From Haematobia irritans (lineage: Eukaryota > Arthropoda > Insecta > Diptera > Muscidae): 64,000 nucleotides of DNA. This document shows, piece after piece, positions 30,207-40,000 of the stretch (its first letter is position 1; every line of letters begins with the position of its first letter). The position numbers and the translations under genes were made by a program. Location of the stretch: the NCBI RefSeq assembly GCF_050003625.1, contig NC_134398.1:93067248-93131247 (forward strand), given 5' to 3'. The notes beneath the pieces are model-generated. The model did no database searches. It was not told the origin of the DNA and worked only from the letters and a program-made list of their open reading frames with translations.

Positions 30207-31004
30207 TGATAATGCGAAACACACTGCAAATGGTTGTCAATAATGGACAGATGAGCAATGGAGCACAGGAATCTGGGTGAAATAGAAAGGTTGATGTAAC
30301 TCTCATGAGCCGAAACAAACCAACAAAACGAAATAGTTTTTTGTCTTAGTTCGTAGCTCCCAACATGCAAAACAAAGAAACAAAGTGAAGTAAAACCAAA
30401 GGCGGGAATTAGTATTTCATCAAATTTTGGACTTTATTTCTTTGGATAGAATTCTTACCAATAGTTCTTAACAGGTCAAGTGACAGAAGTGAACAAGAAA
30501 GATTTTTACGGATGTAATTTTTACAATATGGCTGATATGAAGACATATTTTCGTTAAGCTATCTAATGGCGTTTTCTTTTCTTGTAAAAAATGCACACTT
30601 TTTTTGCATTTTGCCCGGAAAATGTACTCTTTAGGTTCTTTTTTAAAAAAACAGGCAAAAGTGCGAAAAGGCTTCGAATTCTGTTGTGAAAATAGCGCCA
30701 CGCATAGAGGCAAATTACGGGCATTTTCAGCACTGCCAACAAACGAGAGTGCTGCGATTGCCCTGTTTCCTTCTTTGAATTCTTTTCTGCCCGCTGAAAT
30801 GATAACATTTTTTTAGGTTTCTGGTAACATTTTAAAAATGCGCATTCTGTACAGACAAAATGAAGGCAAAGCACTTTTTTCAGAAAAGAAAACACCATTA
30901 GTTAACTAATTGAAAGCATTTCGATAACATTTCATAATAATAATTCGGGTATTTTTAAGATTGTTCGCGGGAAAAAATAGGGGTTTACGTTCTTGACGTA
31001 AACA
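30207..31004 (-). repeat. BEL 5' LTR with MITE inside
   Basis: 798 bp, equal to the 464 bp LTR plus 334 bp of MITE and target duplication. The outer and inner ends match the other LTR. Confidence 0.92.
30567..30897. mobile_element. 331 bp MITE inserted in the BEL 5' LTR
   Basis: Terminal inverted repeats are TGGCGTTTTCTTTTCT and TGGTGTTTTCTTTTCT. The unoccupied LTR has TTA at 21551-21553. Here the flanks are TAA (left, one substitution) and TTA (right), and the net gain of 334 bp equals the element plus 3. A TTA target with these ends fits a PIF/Harbinger-derived MITE. It is younger than the BEL insertion and has no coding capacity. Confidence 0.8.
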
Positions 31005-31009
31005 AAGGG

Positions 31010-32351
31010 GAAAAAAGCGAAATTAGGTAACACTAGATCTGAGTAAGAATATTCGTAGGTATACCACGGACTGACGTCGATGGAGGTTGTTGCAAACATA
31101 AACATACACACACACACATTACAAATATAACAAAACCTCTTCTCTACGTCTGTTGCAAAACAAAAAAAAACTTTCGGAGAGTAGTTACTTCTACTCTGTG
31201 TATAGACTTTCAATTCCAATCAGCGTTGCCGTTTTGGTCCGATCGGACCAAAATTGGTCCAAAAGATTTCTAATTTTTAAATTTGGTCCGATGGTCAGAC
31301 CAAACAGAATTTGGTCCATTTTCATAAATTTGGTTTCTATCACATATTAAATAGTAGATGGTGCACCGCAAAGAATATTGTCGGGAGGCCAAATATTTCA
31401 CATGCTTAAAATACGAATACGAATTTTGCTTAGAATAGAAGACGTATTTCTCTGAAAAAAAGTTTTTCCTTGTCTAAAAGTCTCTAAACTTTTCAATGAA
31501 GTCTGTTTGTCCTTATAGCTAAGTGATTCGGCATCAAAATGTGTATCCTAACATGAATGCAAATTTCGTTTTAATGAAGTCAAAATGGATTTAATATTTC
31601 TGAAAAAATCTTCAAAATTAATAAAATATTTCAACACATTGTTTTAAAGTCATTATACCCTAAACCACATAGTGGTTAGGGTATAATAAGTTTGATCTGC
31701 CAAAAAATGAGCCTACAAGAAATATTGATTTTAGACCCCATAAAATATATACCGATCGACTCAGAATCACCTCCTGAATCGATCTAGCGCTTGGCGTCCG
31801 TCCGTCCATCCGTCCGTCTGTCCATGTATTTGTTGTTCACAGGATTTTGGTCGCAATTATTAACCGATTTGGATGAAATTTGGTACAGGGAGTTTTTTGG
31901 GCACAAGGACGAACGTTATTGAATTTGGAAGAAATCGGATCAAATTTAGATATAGCTTCCATATATATGTATTGCCCGATTTCGACGAATGGGGTCACGT
32001 TGCACTTTTTTTACTAACCGATCGTCGTCAAATTTAGCACAAAATAATCTTCTGTATCACCCTTTAAGTCTGAAAATTTCATCGAAATCGGTTCAGATTT
32101 AGATATAGGTCCCATATATATATGTATCGCCCGATTTTGTCAAATTAGGTCATAAAACCCTTATTTATCAACCGATCTTACTCAAAGTTGGCGAAATGTA
32201 ATCTTCTATAGCACTAACTATATGTGCAAAAAATCATCGAAATCGGTTCAGATTTAGCTATAGCTCCCATATATGTACCGCCCGATTTTTCTAAATGAAA
32301 TAAAACTCAATTGAACAAATAATACAATGTTTGTACTATAATTTTCTCGAA
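31010..32351. other. hAT interior, right part, unit 2
   Basis: Noncoding counterpart of 6734-8080 with the GGTCCGATCGGACC palindrome, the second diverged repeat (from about 31367), the hairpin at 31654-31685, the CCGT microsatellite and the 170 bp repeats. Nearly identical to unit 1. Confidence 0.7.
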
Positions 32352-32489
32352 GAGGAGCGGAGCGGAGCGGAGCGGAGCGATTTTTTTTTCTCGGAGCGGA
32401 GCGAGGAGCGGAGCGAGGAGCGGAGCGGTTTTTTTTCTCCGGAGCGGGAGCGGAGCGGAGCGAAAAAAATGGACCGCTCCGGATCCCTG
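32352..32489 (+). repeat. Right subterminal GGAGCG minisatellite of hAT, unit 2
   Basis: Expanded relative to 8075-8183: three GGAGCG blocks separated by T tracts. Ends in the hAT terminus. Confidence 0.8.
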
Positions 32490-32497
32490 CTTCAAAC

Positions 32498-32714
32498 AAA
32501 CTTTCAACAATCTTAATAGTTACTTTTATAACTATGATTATATTCATATATACATTTATTATTGTTAAAATTATGATTGTATTTTTTTGCCTAGGTTTTA
32601 AGACAAGTTGTTCGTTAATTATTGGCCTTGTAGGCTTAGTACACCCAGAAAAGGAATATGATCACCTCAAACTTGTTTCAAGAGTAAAATGTTATTTTTG
32701 GATGGTGACCGTCC
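32498..32714. other. Spacer, unit 2
   Basis: Counterpart of 8184-8413, no gene. Confidence 0.4.
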
Positions 32715-32835
32715 CTGCCAGTATTGCAAAGTTCCATTTTATCCTCATCGCTACCACAGACTCGTAAGTGGCACTGCAACAATCGCCAACTGTGATAGTA
32801 TCACTATTCGCATGAAAGTATTTTGCCATCTTATT
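32715..32835 (+). repeat. Outer part of left arm of large inverted repeat, unit 2
   Basis: Inverse of the outer part of 46896-47649. It lacks an 11-base TATTTTGCTA-containing insertion present in unit 1 near 8492. Confidence 0.7.
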
Positions 32836-32937
32836 TTCAACCGTCGAACTGAACGAACGTGTTTTCTAATAGCGGAGTATTTCATCGTAATAAGTACTTA
32901 TTACGAATTTCACGTGTGGTGGAAATAATGAACCACC

Positions 32938-34019
32938 ATGCAGCGAAATTCAAAGTCATCCACTGGGTTGCTAACTTCAGGGCCCAGTGGACGGGTAACG
33001 ACTGAAGTTATAAATTTGGGCAGCGACCAAGAGTCGGGCCCAATTAGTCGACCTGTAGACGGGTCGACTGGCGGTGACACTTTGGCAAGTCGAACCTTTT
33101 CTAAGGTGACGACATCAAAAGAAGGCAATCCCTCTCGAAAGAGATTCAAGGAACGAAGAAATGCTTTGTTTATCCTAAAGAAATTAGGATCAGTCGACCC
33201 AAGCACGTTGTCGGCTAAGCAAAGCGATTCCTTAAAATGGGCTCAAGGAATTCTTGAAGCTGGAAAAAGGGAACGATCACCGGATGAGCTGCCATCCTCT
33301 AAACGGGGTCAAAGATCGTTTGCCTCAGTTGCTAAAGACAGCCTTGTGATGGCTATTATTAATAAAGGAGCATTGGACGGTATGATTCCAAGGTAAAAAT
33401 GGGGGGAAATTGAGAACGCGATGTCTGGTGTCTATTCAGAGGTGCGAAAAAAGTTTCCCGGACCAAGTCCTCGACGGCAAGATGCTGGATGGTATCAAGG
33501 ACGATATAAGTTAATAGCTTTTGCGGACCAGAGGTCTATGGATTGCTTTAAAGCTGCATTGATGCTAATTGGTGAAGTTTGGGAAGAAGCCGCTTTGGAG
33601 TTAGTTGATAAAAAAGACATACCGGCTAAACCTAGACACATGCATGGATACCGGCAAACCCTCCTGATCCTGAGTCAATACTAGAGAGACTAAAAGAATG
33701 TAACCCAGATCTTCCAACCGCCGATTGGAAGGTTGGTCGTTTGGATGAGGTGGATGGACCAAGACGACATGCGGTGTTTATATTAAACATAGCGTCGCTG
33801 CCACATCTAGCCCAGACCCAAGGACGTGTAAGTTATGGCTTTCATGATATCCATATGAGGGTATACAAAAGCGATCAACCAAAGGATTCCGAAACGGACA
33901 AGCCTCCGGTAGAATCAGCAGTGAAAACATCTCCTAGCGAAGCCGAAGGAGACATAAAACCTGCAGACTATGGCGAAAATCATATGCGGGAAGTTTCTAC
34001 AGGCTCAAACCTCACCTAA
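32938..34019 (+). pseudogene. LINE ORF1 with DUF4780-like domain, unit 2
   Basis: The best preserved of the three copies: 152 codons open from ATG 32938 to a private nonsense codon at 33394 (CAA in unit 1). A second open block follows at 33421-33684 without the frameshift seen in unit 1. The DUF4780-like C-terminus (33741-34019) is shifted relative to it near 33660. Confidence 0.7.
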
Positions 34020-34118
34020 GATGAACCGCGGATTGTTGCGAGAGTCACCGAGATCTGTGAAGAGGAGCCCTTGATGACTCAATTGAAGCGGCTGATGTGA
34101 CGGTGGTTGAAAATTTGG

Positions 34119-34237
34119 ATGGTTCTACGGTTCCTCCAGATAAATCTTCACCATTGTAAGGCCGCTTGTGCTGCCTTAAAAGTTCTCCTGATGAAAGGAG
34201 ACATAGATATAGTTCTTATTCAGGAACCATACATATA
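34119..34237 (+). pseudogene. LINE ORF2, 5' end before the gypsy insertion, unit 2
   Basis: Begins at the ATG before VLRFLQINLHHCKAA and is cut after IQEPY by the gypsy LTR. The TATA target duplication occupies 34234-34237. Confidence 0.8.
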
Positions 34238-34621
34238 AGTTAACAACAATTTTATTCTTTTAACTTTTGCAAACATTGCATTCAGTCAATTTATTGAACA
34301 AAAGGTAAATGACATTCAAATAAGTCACTTCTCATATTGCAACATAAACCATTCACAAAAGGTAAATGACATTTAAGTCACTTCTCATATTGCAACATAA
34401 ACCATTCTCACTTATTGGCATTTTGTTAAATAGAACTTAAAAAAGAAATGTTAGCGTAAGTGAAATTGTTAATAAGCTCATGTTTTCTTATTGCCAAATA
34501 GAATTCAAAAAGAAATGTTAACGTAAGTGAAATTGTTAATTTATAAGCTTAATATCATTAATAAAGTTTCAGTCGTAGTCAAGCACTCGAAATGATAGTT
34601 TTATTTTAAAATAAACTAACT
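34238..34621 (+). repeat. Gypsy 5' LTR (384 bp)
   Basis: Contains two internal tandem repeats: about 55 bp ACAAAAGGTAAATGACATT units, and two units of about 68 bp ending GTAAGTGAAATTGTTAAT. AATAAA is at 34560-34565, with an initiator-like TTTCAGTCG at 34567-34575. Confidence 0.9.
34569..34574 (+). promoter_or_regulatory. Candidate initiator (TCAGTC) of the gypsy promoter
   Basis: TCAGTC matches the arthropod initiator core and sits near the 3' end of the LTR, with no TATA box at the usual distance. TATA-less initiator promoters are known for fly errantiviruses. Confidence 0.4.
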
Positions 34622-34631
34622 GGCGCCCAAC
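34621..34631 (+). other. Gypsy primer binding site (tRNA-Lys type)
   Basis: TGGCGCCCAAC starts at the last LTR base and matches the tRNA-Lys-type primer site described for gypsy. Confidence 0.7.
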
Positions 34632-34640
34632 AAAATATTT

Positions 34641-35110
34641 AAAAGACACTCAAGTAGTGCATCATTTTAAATAAAAAGAACACTAAAATAGTGAAAAATC
34701 TTTAAGATAAAAAATATTAAAAGACACCCAAGTAGTGTATGATTTTAAATAAAAAGAACACTAAAATAGTGAAAAATCTTTAAGATAAAAAATATTAAAA
34801 GACACTCAAGTAGTGTATCATTTTTAAATAACAAGAACACTAAAATAGTGAAAAATCTTTAAGATAAAAAATATTCAAAGACACTTAAGTGTATCACTTA
34901 AAAAAAAAAATCACTAAAGTAGTGAGAAAAGTAACACTCAAGAAGTGTATCATTGGTGCAAACTCTTAAACTAAACATTAAAACAGTCAAAAAGGACACT
35001 AAAGCAATAAAAAATAGTGAACTGGTAATTCATTTATGCAAACTCTTAAACTAAACACTAAAATAGTAAAAAAGGATACTAAAGCAATTAATAGTGAACC
35101 GAATACCTGC
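34641..35110 (+). repeat. Leader tandem repeats with CACT...AGTG dyads
   Basis: Four units with a 78 bp period start at about 34641, 34719, 34797 and 34876. Two further related units of about 80 bp start GCAAACTCTTAAACTAAAC (34959 and 35039). Each of the first units contains dyads such as CACTCAAGTAGTG and CACTAAAATAGTG. In Drosophila gypsy this position holds an array of Su(Hw) insulator sites, but the motif here is different. Confidence 0.75.
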
Positions 35111-35392
35111 CAAGAACAAAAGGGAAACCGTGTCACCAGATTGAAAACGCAAAAGGATCAAATCTACATAAAGGAAGATCTACCCCCAAGATGAAATCAG
35201 CTATAATTTGGTTGTGAGTTTTTAGTTAAGATATTATAAGTATTTGATTTTTATTTTTCCATAAGATTAATTATACTTGAATCCTAAAAATCGTTAATAA
35301 CAATAAAAAGAAAAATTTTTTTTCAAACATGAAATTGTAATATATTTTCAAATCCTTATTAAACTACAAATATCTAAAAAAAAAAAAAAAAA
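35111..35392. other. Remaining gypsy leader before gag
   Basis: AT-rich, ends in an A16-like run directly before the gag ATG. A GTGAGT donor-like site at about 35212 could serve env splicing. Confidence 0.4.
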
Positions 35393-36826
35393 ATGTCTAA
35401 TCCAAATAATCTAATCCGCCCTCCAATACTAACTCCTCCCAATAATCAACCCAACAATCCTAACATCCCACCTACCAATCATAATGCTCAATCTGAGGCA
35501 GACATTATTAACGTAGTAACTAGAATTTCTAAGGAGCAATGCAGAAATGTAGTAGAGAATATGTTAAATCCCAATGCGGATATTTCAGGGATAGATCAGG
35601 GCATAGACGAACGATATAGAGAGAACCTTACAGATTTAGACAAGGTTCCCGATATAGTTCGCTGCCTGAGGGAATTCTCCGGCAATCACACAGAATTTAG
35701 CTCTTGGAAGAAGAGTGTGGAACGGGTTTTAAACCTGTACGAATCAACGAGAGGTACTCCGAAATATTTTGCAATCCTGAATGTTATCAGAAATAAAATA
35801 ATTGGGGCGGCCGATGCTGCTCTCGAATCTTACAATGCTCCCTTGAACTGGGAATCTATTTCGCGCTGTCTAGCATTGCATTATGCTGATAAACGTGATC
35901 TTGGTACTTTAGAGTACCAAGTGACCACTCTTATTCAGGGTAATAACACAGTTCAAGATTTCTATCAGGACGTTTACACCCACCTTTCTCTAATAATAAA
36001 TAATATTTCGTGTATGACTATTGGTAAAGAAGCCATGGATATTCTAATCCAAACCTATAGGGATAAAGCTTTGGATACTTTCATTCGTGGACTAAGAGGC
36101 GACCTCGCAAAATTGTTATGCATTCGGGAGCCAACAACTCTCCCACAGGCACTCCATCTGTGTCTAAAAATGCAAAACCAAAACTTCCGTACAGAACACG
36201 CCTATGGTAAAAATACCAAACTCCCACAACACCCAAAAACCAATCAAAATTTTAGACCCCAAGTCTCCCACAGAACTCATGATGCATTTCCTCAAGTAAC
36301 ATCTGTACCCCTTAGAACTCAAAACATTTACCAACAGCATCAACCCCAATACTTTAACAATAATTCCCAACCCTTACAATACTTCAATCGGAACCGACAA
36401 TTCCCGACCCAAATTCAGCGATATCAGAATATCAATCCAAACCACAATAACCCACCACCACGTCCACTCGCTCCGAAACCTCAACCAAAGCCTGTTCCTA
36501 TGGAAATAGACCAATCAATGCAGTCACGTGCTGTTAACTACATGAATAGGCCAAGACAAAATAATGATTTCACAGGGAAAAGACCACCAGAACAAACATA
36601 CCAACAACCCCAAAAATTCCAACGAAATTTCCACATAGAAAGTACTGACCAGGAAATAAACGGTCAAGTTCACGCTAACGAGGATGAATTATACTACCAA
36701 CAAGCAATGACTTATGGTATCGAAAAAATCTCCAAGATTTTCCAGAATATGTCGAAAATGTGGATAGTCGGTATGATGAAGAGAGCTCAACTGATATTCT
36801 CGAAGCAGCCGACATTAATTTTTTAG
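35393..36826 (+). CDS. Gypsy/errantivirus Gag
   Basis: This 477-residue capsid precursor starts at ATG 35393 after an A-rich run. Residues about 75-260 form the capsid-like region typical of errantivirus gag (VRCLREFSGN, WKKSVERVLNLY, DTFIRGLRGDLAKLL). The C-terminal third is rich in Asn, Gln and Pro, and no CCHC zinc knuckle is visible, as is usual in this group. The frame ends in TAG at 36824 within TTTTTTAG; pol lies in the +1 frame relative to gag. Confidence 0.88.
   Translation: MSNPNNLIRPPILTPPNNQPNNPNIPPTNHNAQSEADIINVVTRISKEQCRNVVENMLNPNADISGIDQGIDERYRENLTDLDKVPDIVRCLREFSGNHTEFSSWKKSVERVLNLYESTRGTPKYFAILNVIRNKIIGAADAALESYNAPLNWESISRCLALHYADKRDLGTLEYQVTTLIQGNNTVQDFYQDVYTHLSLIINNISCMTIGKEAMDILIQTYRDKALDTFIRGLRGDLAKLLCIREPTTLPQALHLCLKMQNQNFRTEHAYGKNTKLPQHPKTNQNFRPQVSHRTHDAFPQVTSVPLRTQNIYQQHQPQYFNNNSQPLQYFNRNRQFPTQIQRYQNINPNHNNPPPRPLAPKPQPKPVPMEIDQSMQSRAVNYMNRPRQNNDFTGKRPPEQTYQQPQKFQRNFHIESTDQEINGQVHANEDELYYQQAMTYGIEKISKIFQNMSKMWIVGMMKRAQLIFSKQPTLIF
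36819..36826 (+). other. Gag-pol frame change site (T6 run and TAG)
   Basis: The pol frame is open only from 36819, after TAA at 36816, while gag stops at 36824-36826. The two overlap by 8 bases with a +1 relation. Either ribosomes shift +1 at the stop codon or the T run carries a one-base error. Confidence 0.6.
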
Positions 36827-36842
36827 ATTAGAAAGCTCGTCT

Positions 36843-39800
36843 TTGCCATATTTTGAAGTTAAGACGAGCTCTGGTGAGGTCCTAAGAATCTTAGTGGATA
36901 CAGGATCTAATAAAAATTATATACAGAATTCCCTAGTAAAATCAAGTCACCCAAACAAAGTAATATTCTACGCAAAATCTGTTGGAGGCAAAACTGCTAT
37001 AACCCACCATACATTTCTAAATCTCTTCGGTTTGAAGCAAATTAACATTAAATTCTTTTTACTACCTGTTTTAACATCGTTTCATGCGATACTGGGAAAC
37101 GATACTCTGAAGAGCCTATCAGCAGTTATCTACACTGCAGAAAATTATATGACCATAGGAGACAACATAAAAATACGGTTAAAGCAACAGGTTTCACAAT
37201 CAATTAACAACATACAAATAAGATCTGATCATATGACTAAGGAACAAGAGTCCAAAAGTAATCAAATAATCCAGAAATATCCTAATCTGTTCTCCGAACC
37301 AAATGAATCGCTTACGTATACAACATCAGTCAAAGGCGAAATAAGAACCAATACCGATAACCCTATTTACTCCAGATGCTATCCATATCCCATGCATTTA
37401 AAAGATGAAGTCGAACGCCAAATAAAAGAACTATTGACTCAGGGCATTATTAGACCCTCAAAATCACCATACAACTCACCTGTATGGATCGTACCGAAAA
37501 AAATGGATGCTTCAGGGGTAAAGAAATTTAGAGTAGTTATTGACTACAGAAAACTCAATATGGTCACAGTCCCCGACAGATATCCTATTCCTGAGATTAT
37601 TGAAGTTCTTTCTCAATTGGGTCAGAATAAATTCTTTTCTGTAATAGATTTAAAAAGCGGATTCCATCAAATCCCTATTAAAGAAAGTGATATGGAGAAA
37701 ACCGCATTCTCGGTTAATAACGGGAAGTACGAGTTTACGCGACTCCCGTTCGGTCTTAGAAATGCCCCTTCAATTTTTCAAAGGGCCTTGGATGATATAT
37801 TGCGCGAACACATCGGGAAGATCTGCTATGTCTATATAGATGACATCATCATATTTGGTAAGGACGAACAGACACATATTGAAAATCTCGAAAAGGTTTT
37901 TCACACATTACAGTTGTCCAACATGAAAGTTCAACTAGACAAGTGTGAATTTCTCAAAACAGAGGTAGAATTTCTGGGCTTCTTGATTTCAGACAAAGGA
38001 ATACGAGCAAATCCAAAAAAAGTGGAAACGATTAATAAATTCCCAATCCCTGAAACAATAAAGGATTTGAGATCGTTTCTAGGTATGTCAGGGTTTTACC
38101 GACGCTTTATAAAGGATTATGCCAAATTGGCAAAACCCTTAACCGTGCTTTTAAGAGGGGAGGAGGGACAAATGTCCAAAAACATGTCCAGCAAGGTGAA
38201 GATCAAAATGAGCAATGACGCATTAAATGCGTTTGACAAAATTAAAAAAACGTTAGTATCAGAAGATGTTATACTAACCTACCCCAATTTCGAGAAAGAG
38301 TTCCACCTCACCACGGACGCATCAAACTACGCAATCGGCGCGGTATTGGAACAAGATGGTAGACCTATTACTTTTATTTCCAGAACACTGAACAAAGCGG
38401 AAGAGCATTACGCAACAAACGAAAAAGAAATGCTCGCGATTATCTGGGCAATCAAAACGCTGAGGAATTATCTTTATGGTTCCGCGAAAATTAAAATTTT
38501 TACGGATCACCAACCTCTTACATACGTACTATCAAACAAGAATTCGAACAGCAAGCTTAAAAGATGGAAAGCGTCTCTGGAGGAATATAATTACCAACTT
38601 CTCTATAAACCAGGCAAAACTAACGTTGTTGCAGATGCATTATCTAGACCCCCTCAACAAGTATTTCAGATAAACTCAATAATTGCTACACAACATACTG
38701 TTCAGAGCTCACCTAATAACCTCATCCAATTTACTGACGCACCAATAAACGTCTTTAAGAACCAGATAATAATAGAACAACATGAAAAACCGTCATACGA
38801 ATTCCAGATCGTGTTTCCAACATACCATCGTCATATTATTTTGGAAACTAATTTCACCGAAGAACGACTTAATGAAATCTTAAGTAAATTCTTAAACCCC
38901 TCAGTAACAAATTGCATAAAGACTACTGACCAAATACTTGGCAAGATAGAAGAAATATACTCCACAAACTTCTTCAAATTTAAAATTTTCTACACAAGAA
39001 AAATGGTAGCGGATATCATTGATGAATCGGATCAAGAGGCAGAGGTAATAAACGAACATATTAGGGCACATAGAAATGCTTTTGAAAATAAAATTCAACT
39101 TCTCGAACGATGTTACTTCCCTCAGATGACAGCTAAAATAAAGAAGGTGACCAAACTATGCAAAATATGTAAAGAAAATAAATATGATCGACACCCAAAT
39201 AACATAAATCTTCAAGAGACACCAATTCCACAATATCCGGGACAGATCGTTCACATTGATATTTACATTACAGAGAGGACGTCCATCTTGACAGGAATTG
39301 ATAAACTTACGAAATATGCCCAGGCGAGAATATTGAAATCAAGAGCAACAGAGGATATTAGACAACCACTTAGGGAAATGCTTCTAAACTTTGGAATGCC
39401 CGAAATTGTTGTCATGGACAATGAAAAATCTTTCAATTCGAAATCCATAATATTCATGATGGAGAATGAATTCAATGTAAAAATTTTTAGGATTCCACCT
39501 TATGCTAGTACTGTAAACGGTCAAATAGAAAGATTTCACTCAACCCTCTCCGAAATTATGAGATGCCTTAAGTCGGAAGGAACGCAACTTAATTTATCTG
39601 AACTTTTGGACAAATCCATCTTCGAATACAATAATTCCGTTCATTCATCCCTAAGAAGAAAGCCCACCGATGTATTTTTTGGTAAAAAGTCCCATGGTAA
39701 TCCTAAACAACGCGAAAATGAGATAGCGAAGATAGTCAAAACTATTAAGGATAAACAAATAGCTGATCTGAATTACCATAATCGTGGAAGAAGTGCCCCG

Positions 39801-39962
39801 AAAGAGTATAAAGTAGGAGAAACAATATTCGTTAAGGTTAATAAAAGATTGGGGACTAAACTTTCTAAAAATTATAGACAAGAAATAGTTAAAGAAAATA
39901 GGCATACCACTGTATTGACAAATAGTGGAAAAATTATTCATAAAAATAATATCCGTAACTAA
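36843..39962 (+). CDS. Gypsy/errantivirus Pol polyprotein
   Basis: It is an intact frame of about 1040 residues without a methionine start, so it depends on gag translation. In order: retropepsin with LVDTGSN near residue 19; reverse transcriptase with the GLRNAPSIFQRALDDIL block and YIDD near 331; RNase H with TTDASNYAIGAV near 492 and FTDHQPL. The integrase follows, with an HHCC zinc finger (H...H...CKIC) at about 738-775 and a catalytic core with Asp near 806 and 858 and Glu near 895. It ends after a basic C-terminus near the TAA at 39960. All catalytic motifs are present. Confidence 0.92.
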   Translation: MPYFEVKTSSGEVLRILVDTGSNKNYIQNSLVKSSHPNKVIFYAKSVGGKTAITHHTFLNLFGLKQINIKFFLLPVLTSFHAILGNDTLKSLSAVIYTAENYMTIGDNIKIRLKQQVSQSINNIQIRSDHMTKEQESKSNQIIQKYPNLFSEPNESLTYTTSVKGEIRTNTDNPIYSRCYPYPMHLKDEVERQIKELLTQGIIRPSKSPYNSPVWIVPKKMDASGVKKFRVVIDYRKLNMVTVPDRYPIPEIIEVLSQLGQNKFFSVIDLKSGFHQIPIKESDMEKTAFSVNNGKYEFTRLPFGLRNAPSIFQRALDDILREHIGKICYVYIDDIIIFGKDEQTHIENLEKVFHTLQLSNMKVQLDKCEFLKTEVEFLGFLISDKGIRANPKKVETINKFPIPETIKDLRSFLGMSGFYRRFIKDYAKLAKPLTVLLRGEEGQMSKNMSSKVKIKMSNDALNAFDKIKKTLVSEDVILTYPNFEKEFHLTTDASNYAIGAVLEQDGRPITFISRTLNKAEEHYATNEKEMLAIIWAIKTLRNYLYGSAKIKIFTDHQPLTYVLSNKNSNSKLKRWKASLEEYNYQLLYKPGKTNVVADALSRPPQQVFQINSIIATQHTVQSSPNNLIQFTDAPINVFKNQIIIEQHEKPSYEFQIVFPTYHRHIILETNFTEERLNEILSKFLNPSVTNCIKTTDQILGKIEEIYSTNFFKFKIFYTRKMVADIIDESDQEAEVINEHIRAHRNAFENKIQLLERCYFPQMTAKIKKVTKLCKICKENKYDRHPNNINLQETPIPQYPGQIVHIDIYITERTSILTGIDKLTKYAQARILKSRATEDIRQPLREMLLNFGMPEIVVMDNEKSFNSKSIIFMMENEFNVKIFRIPPYASTVNGQIERFHSTLSEIMRCLKSEGTQLNLSELLDKSIFEYNNSVHSSLRRKPTDVFFGKKSHGNPKQRENEIAKIVKTIKDKQIADLNYHNRGRSAPKEYKVGETIFVKVNKRLGTKLSKNYRQEIVKENRHTTVLTNSGKIIHKNNIRN

Positions 39963-39986
39963 TAGAATATAATCCTCTAAAATTCT

Positions 39987-40000
39987 TTTCCTTTTAGCAT
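39987..40000 (+). promoter_or_regulatory. Putative env splice acceptor
   Basis: TTTTCCTTTTAG ends at 39997, shortly upstream of the env frame. No in-frame ATG exists, so env would need a spliced 5' exon to supply a start, as known for gypsy env. Confidence 0.55.

Larger units (their letters stand above)
21194..31004 (-). mobile_element. BEL/Pao LTR retrotransposon, recent insertion in unit 2
   Basis: It is a complete element on the minus strand, with 464 bp LTRs (TG...CA) and a 5 bp duplication AAGGG (21189-21193 and 31005-31009). The unit 1 counterpart near 6733 is the empty site. The gag-pol frame is intact, and a second ORF follows pol. The LTRs differ by a single base (21225 G, 30238 C) apart from a MITE inserted in the 5' LTR, so the insertion is young. 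It may still be mobile, since every expected domain is present; that is inference. Confidence 0.92.
20026..32489. mobile_element. Non-autonomous hAT element, unit 2 copy, split by BEL insertion
   Basis: Same termini and the same CTTCAAAC duplication (20018-20025 and 32490-32497) as the unit 1 copy. The insertion therefore happened once and was copied. The left part is 20026-21193 and the right part from 31010. The element with the BEL sequence removed is about 2.65 kb. Confidence 0.9.

Noticed and set aside
21194..31004. Tandem hAT copy in unit 2 as a 12 kb autonomous hAT with BEL-derived genes as cargo
   Set aside because: The BEL element has its own LTRs and a 5 bp duplication inside the hAT, so it is a nested insertion.
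34641..34930. Leader repeats as a CRISPR-like array
   Set aside because: Units are contiguous near-identical tandem repeats without unique spacers, in an insect retroelement leader.
38322..39941. Minus-strand frames within the gypsy pol gene
   Set aside because: Antisense shadows of an intact pol with all catalytic motifs on the plus strand.
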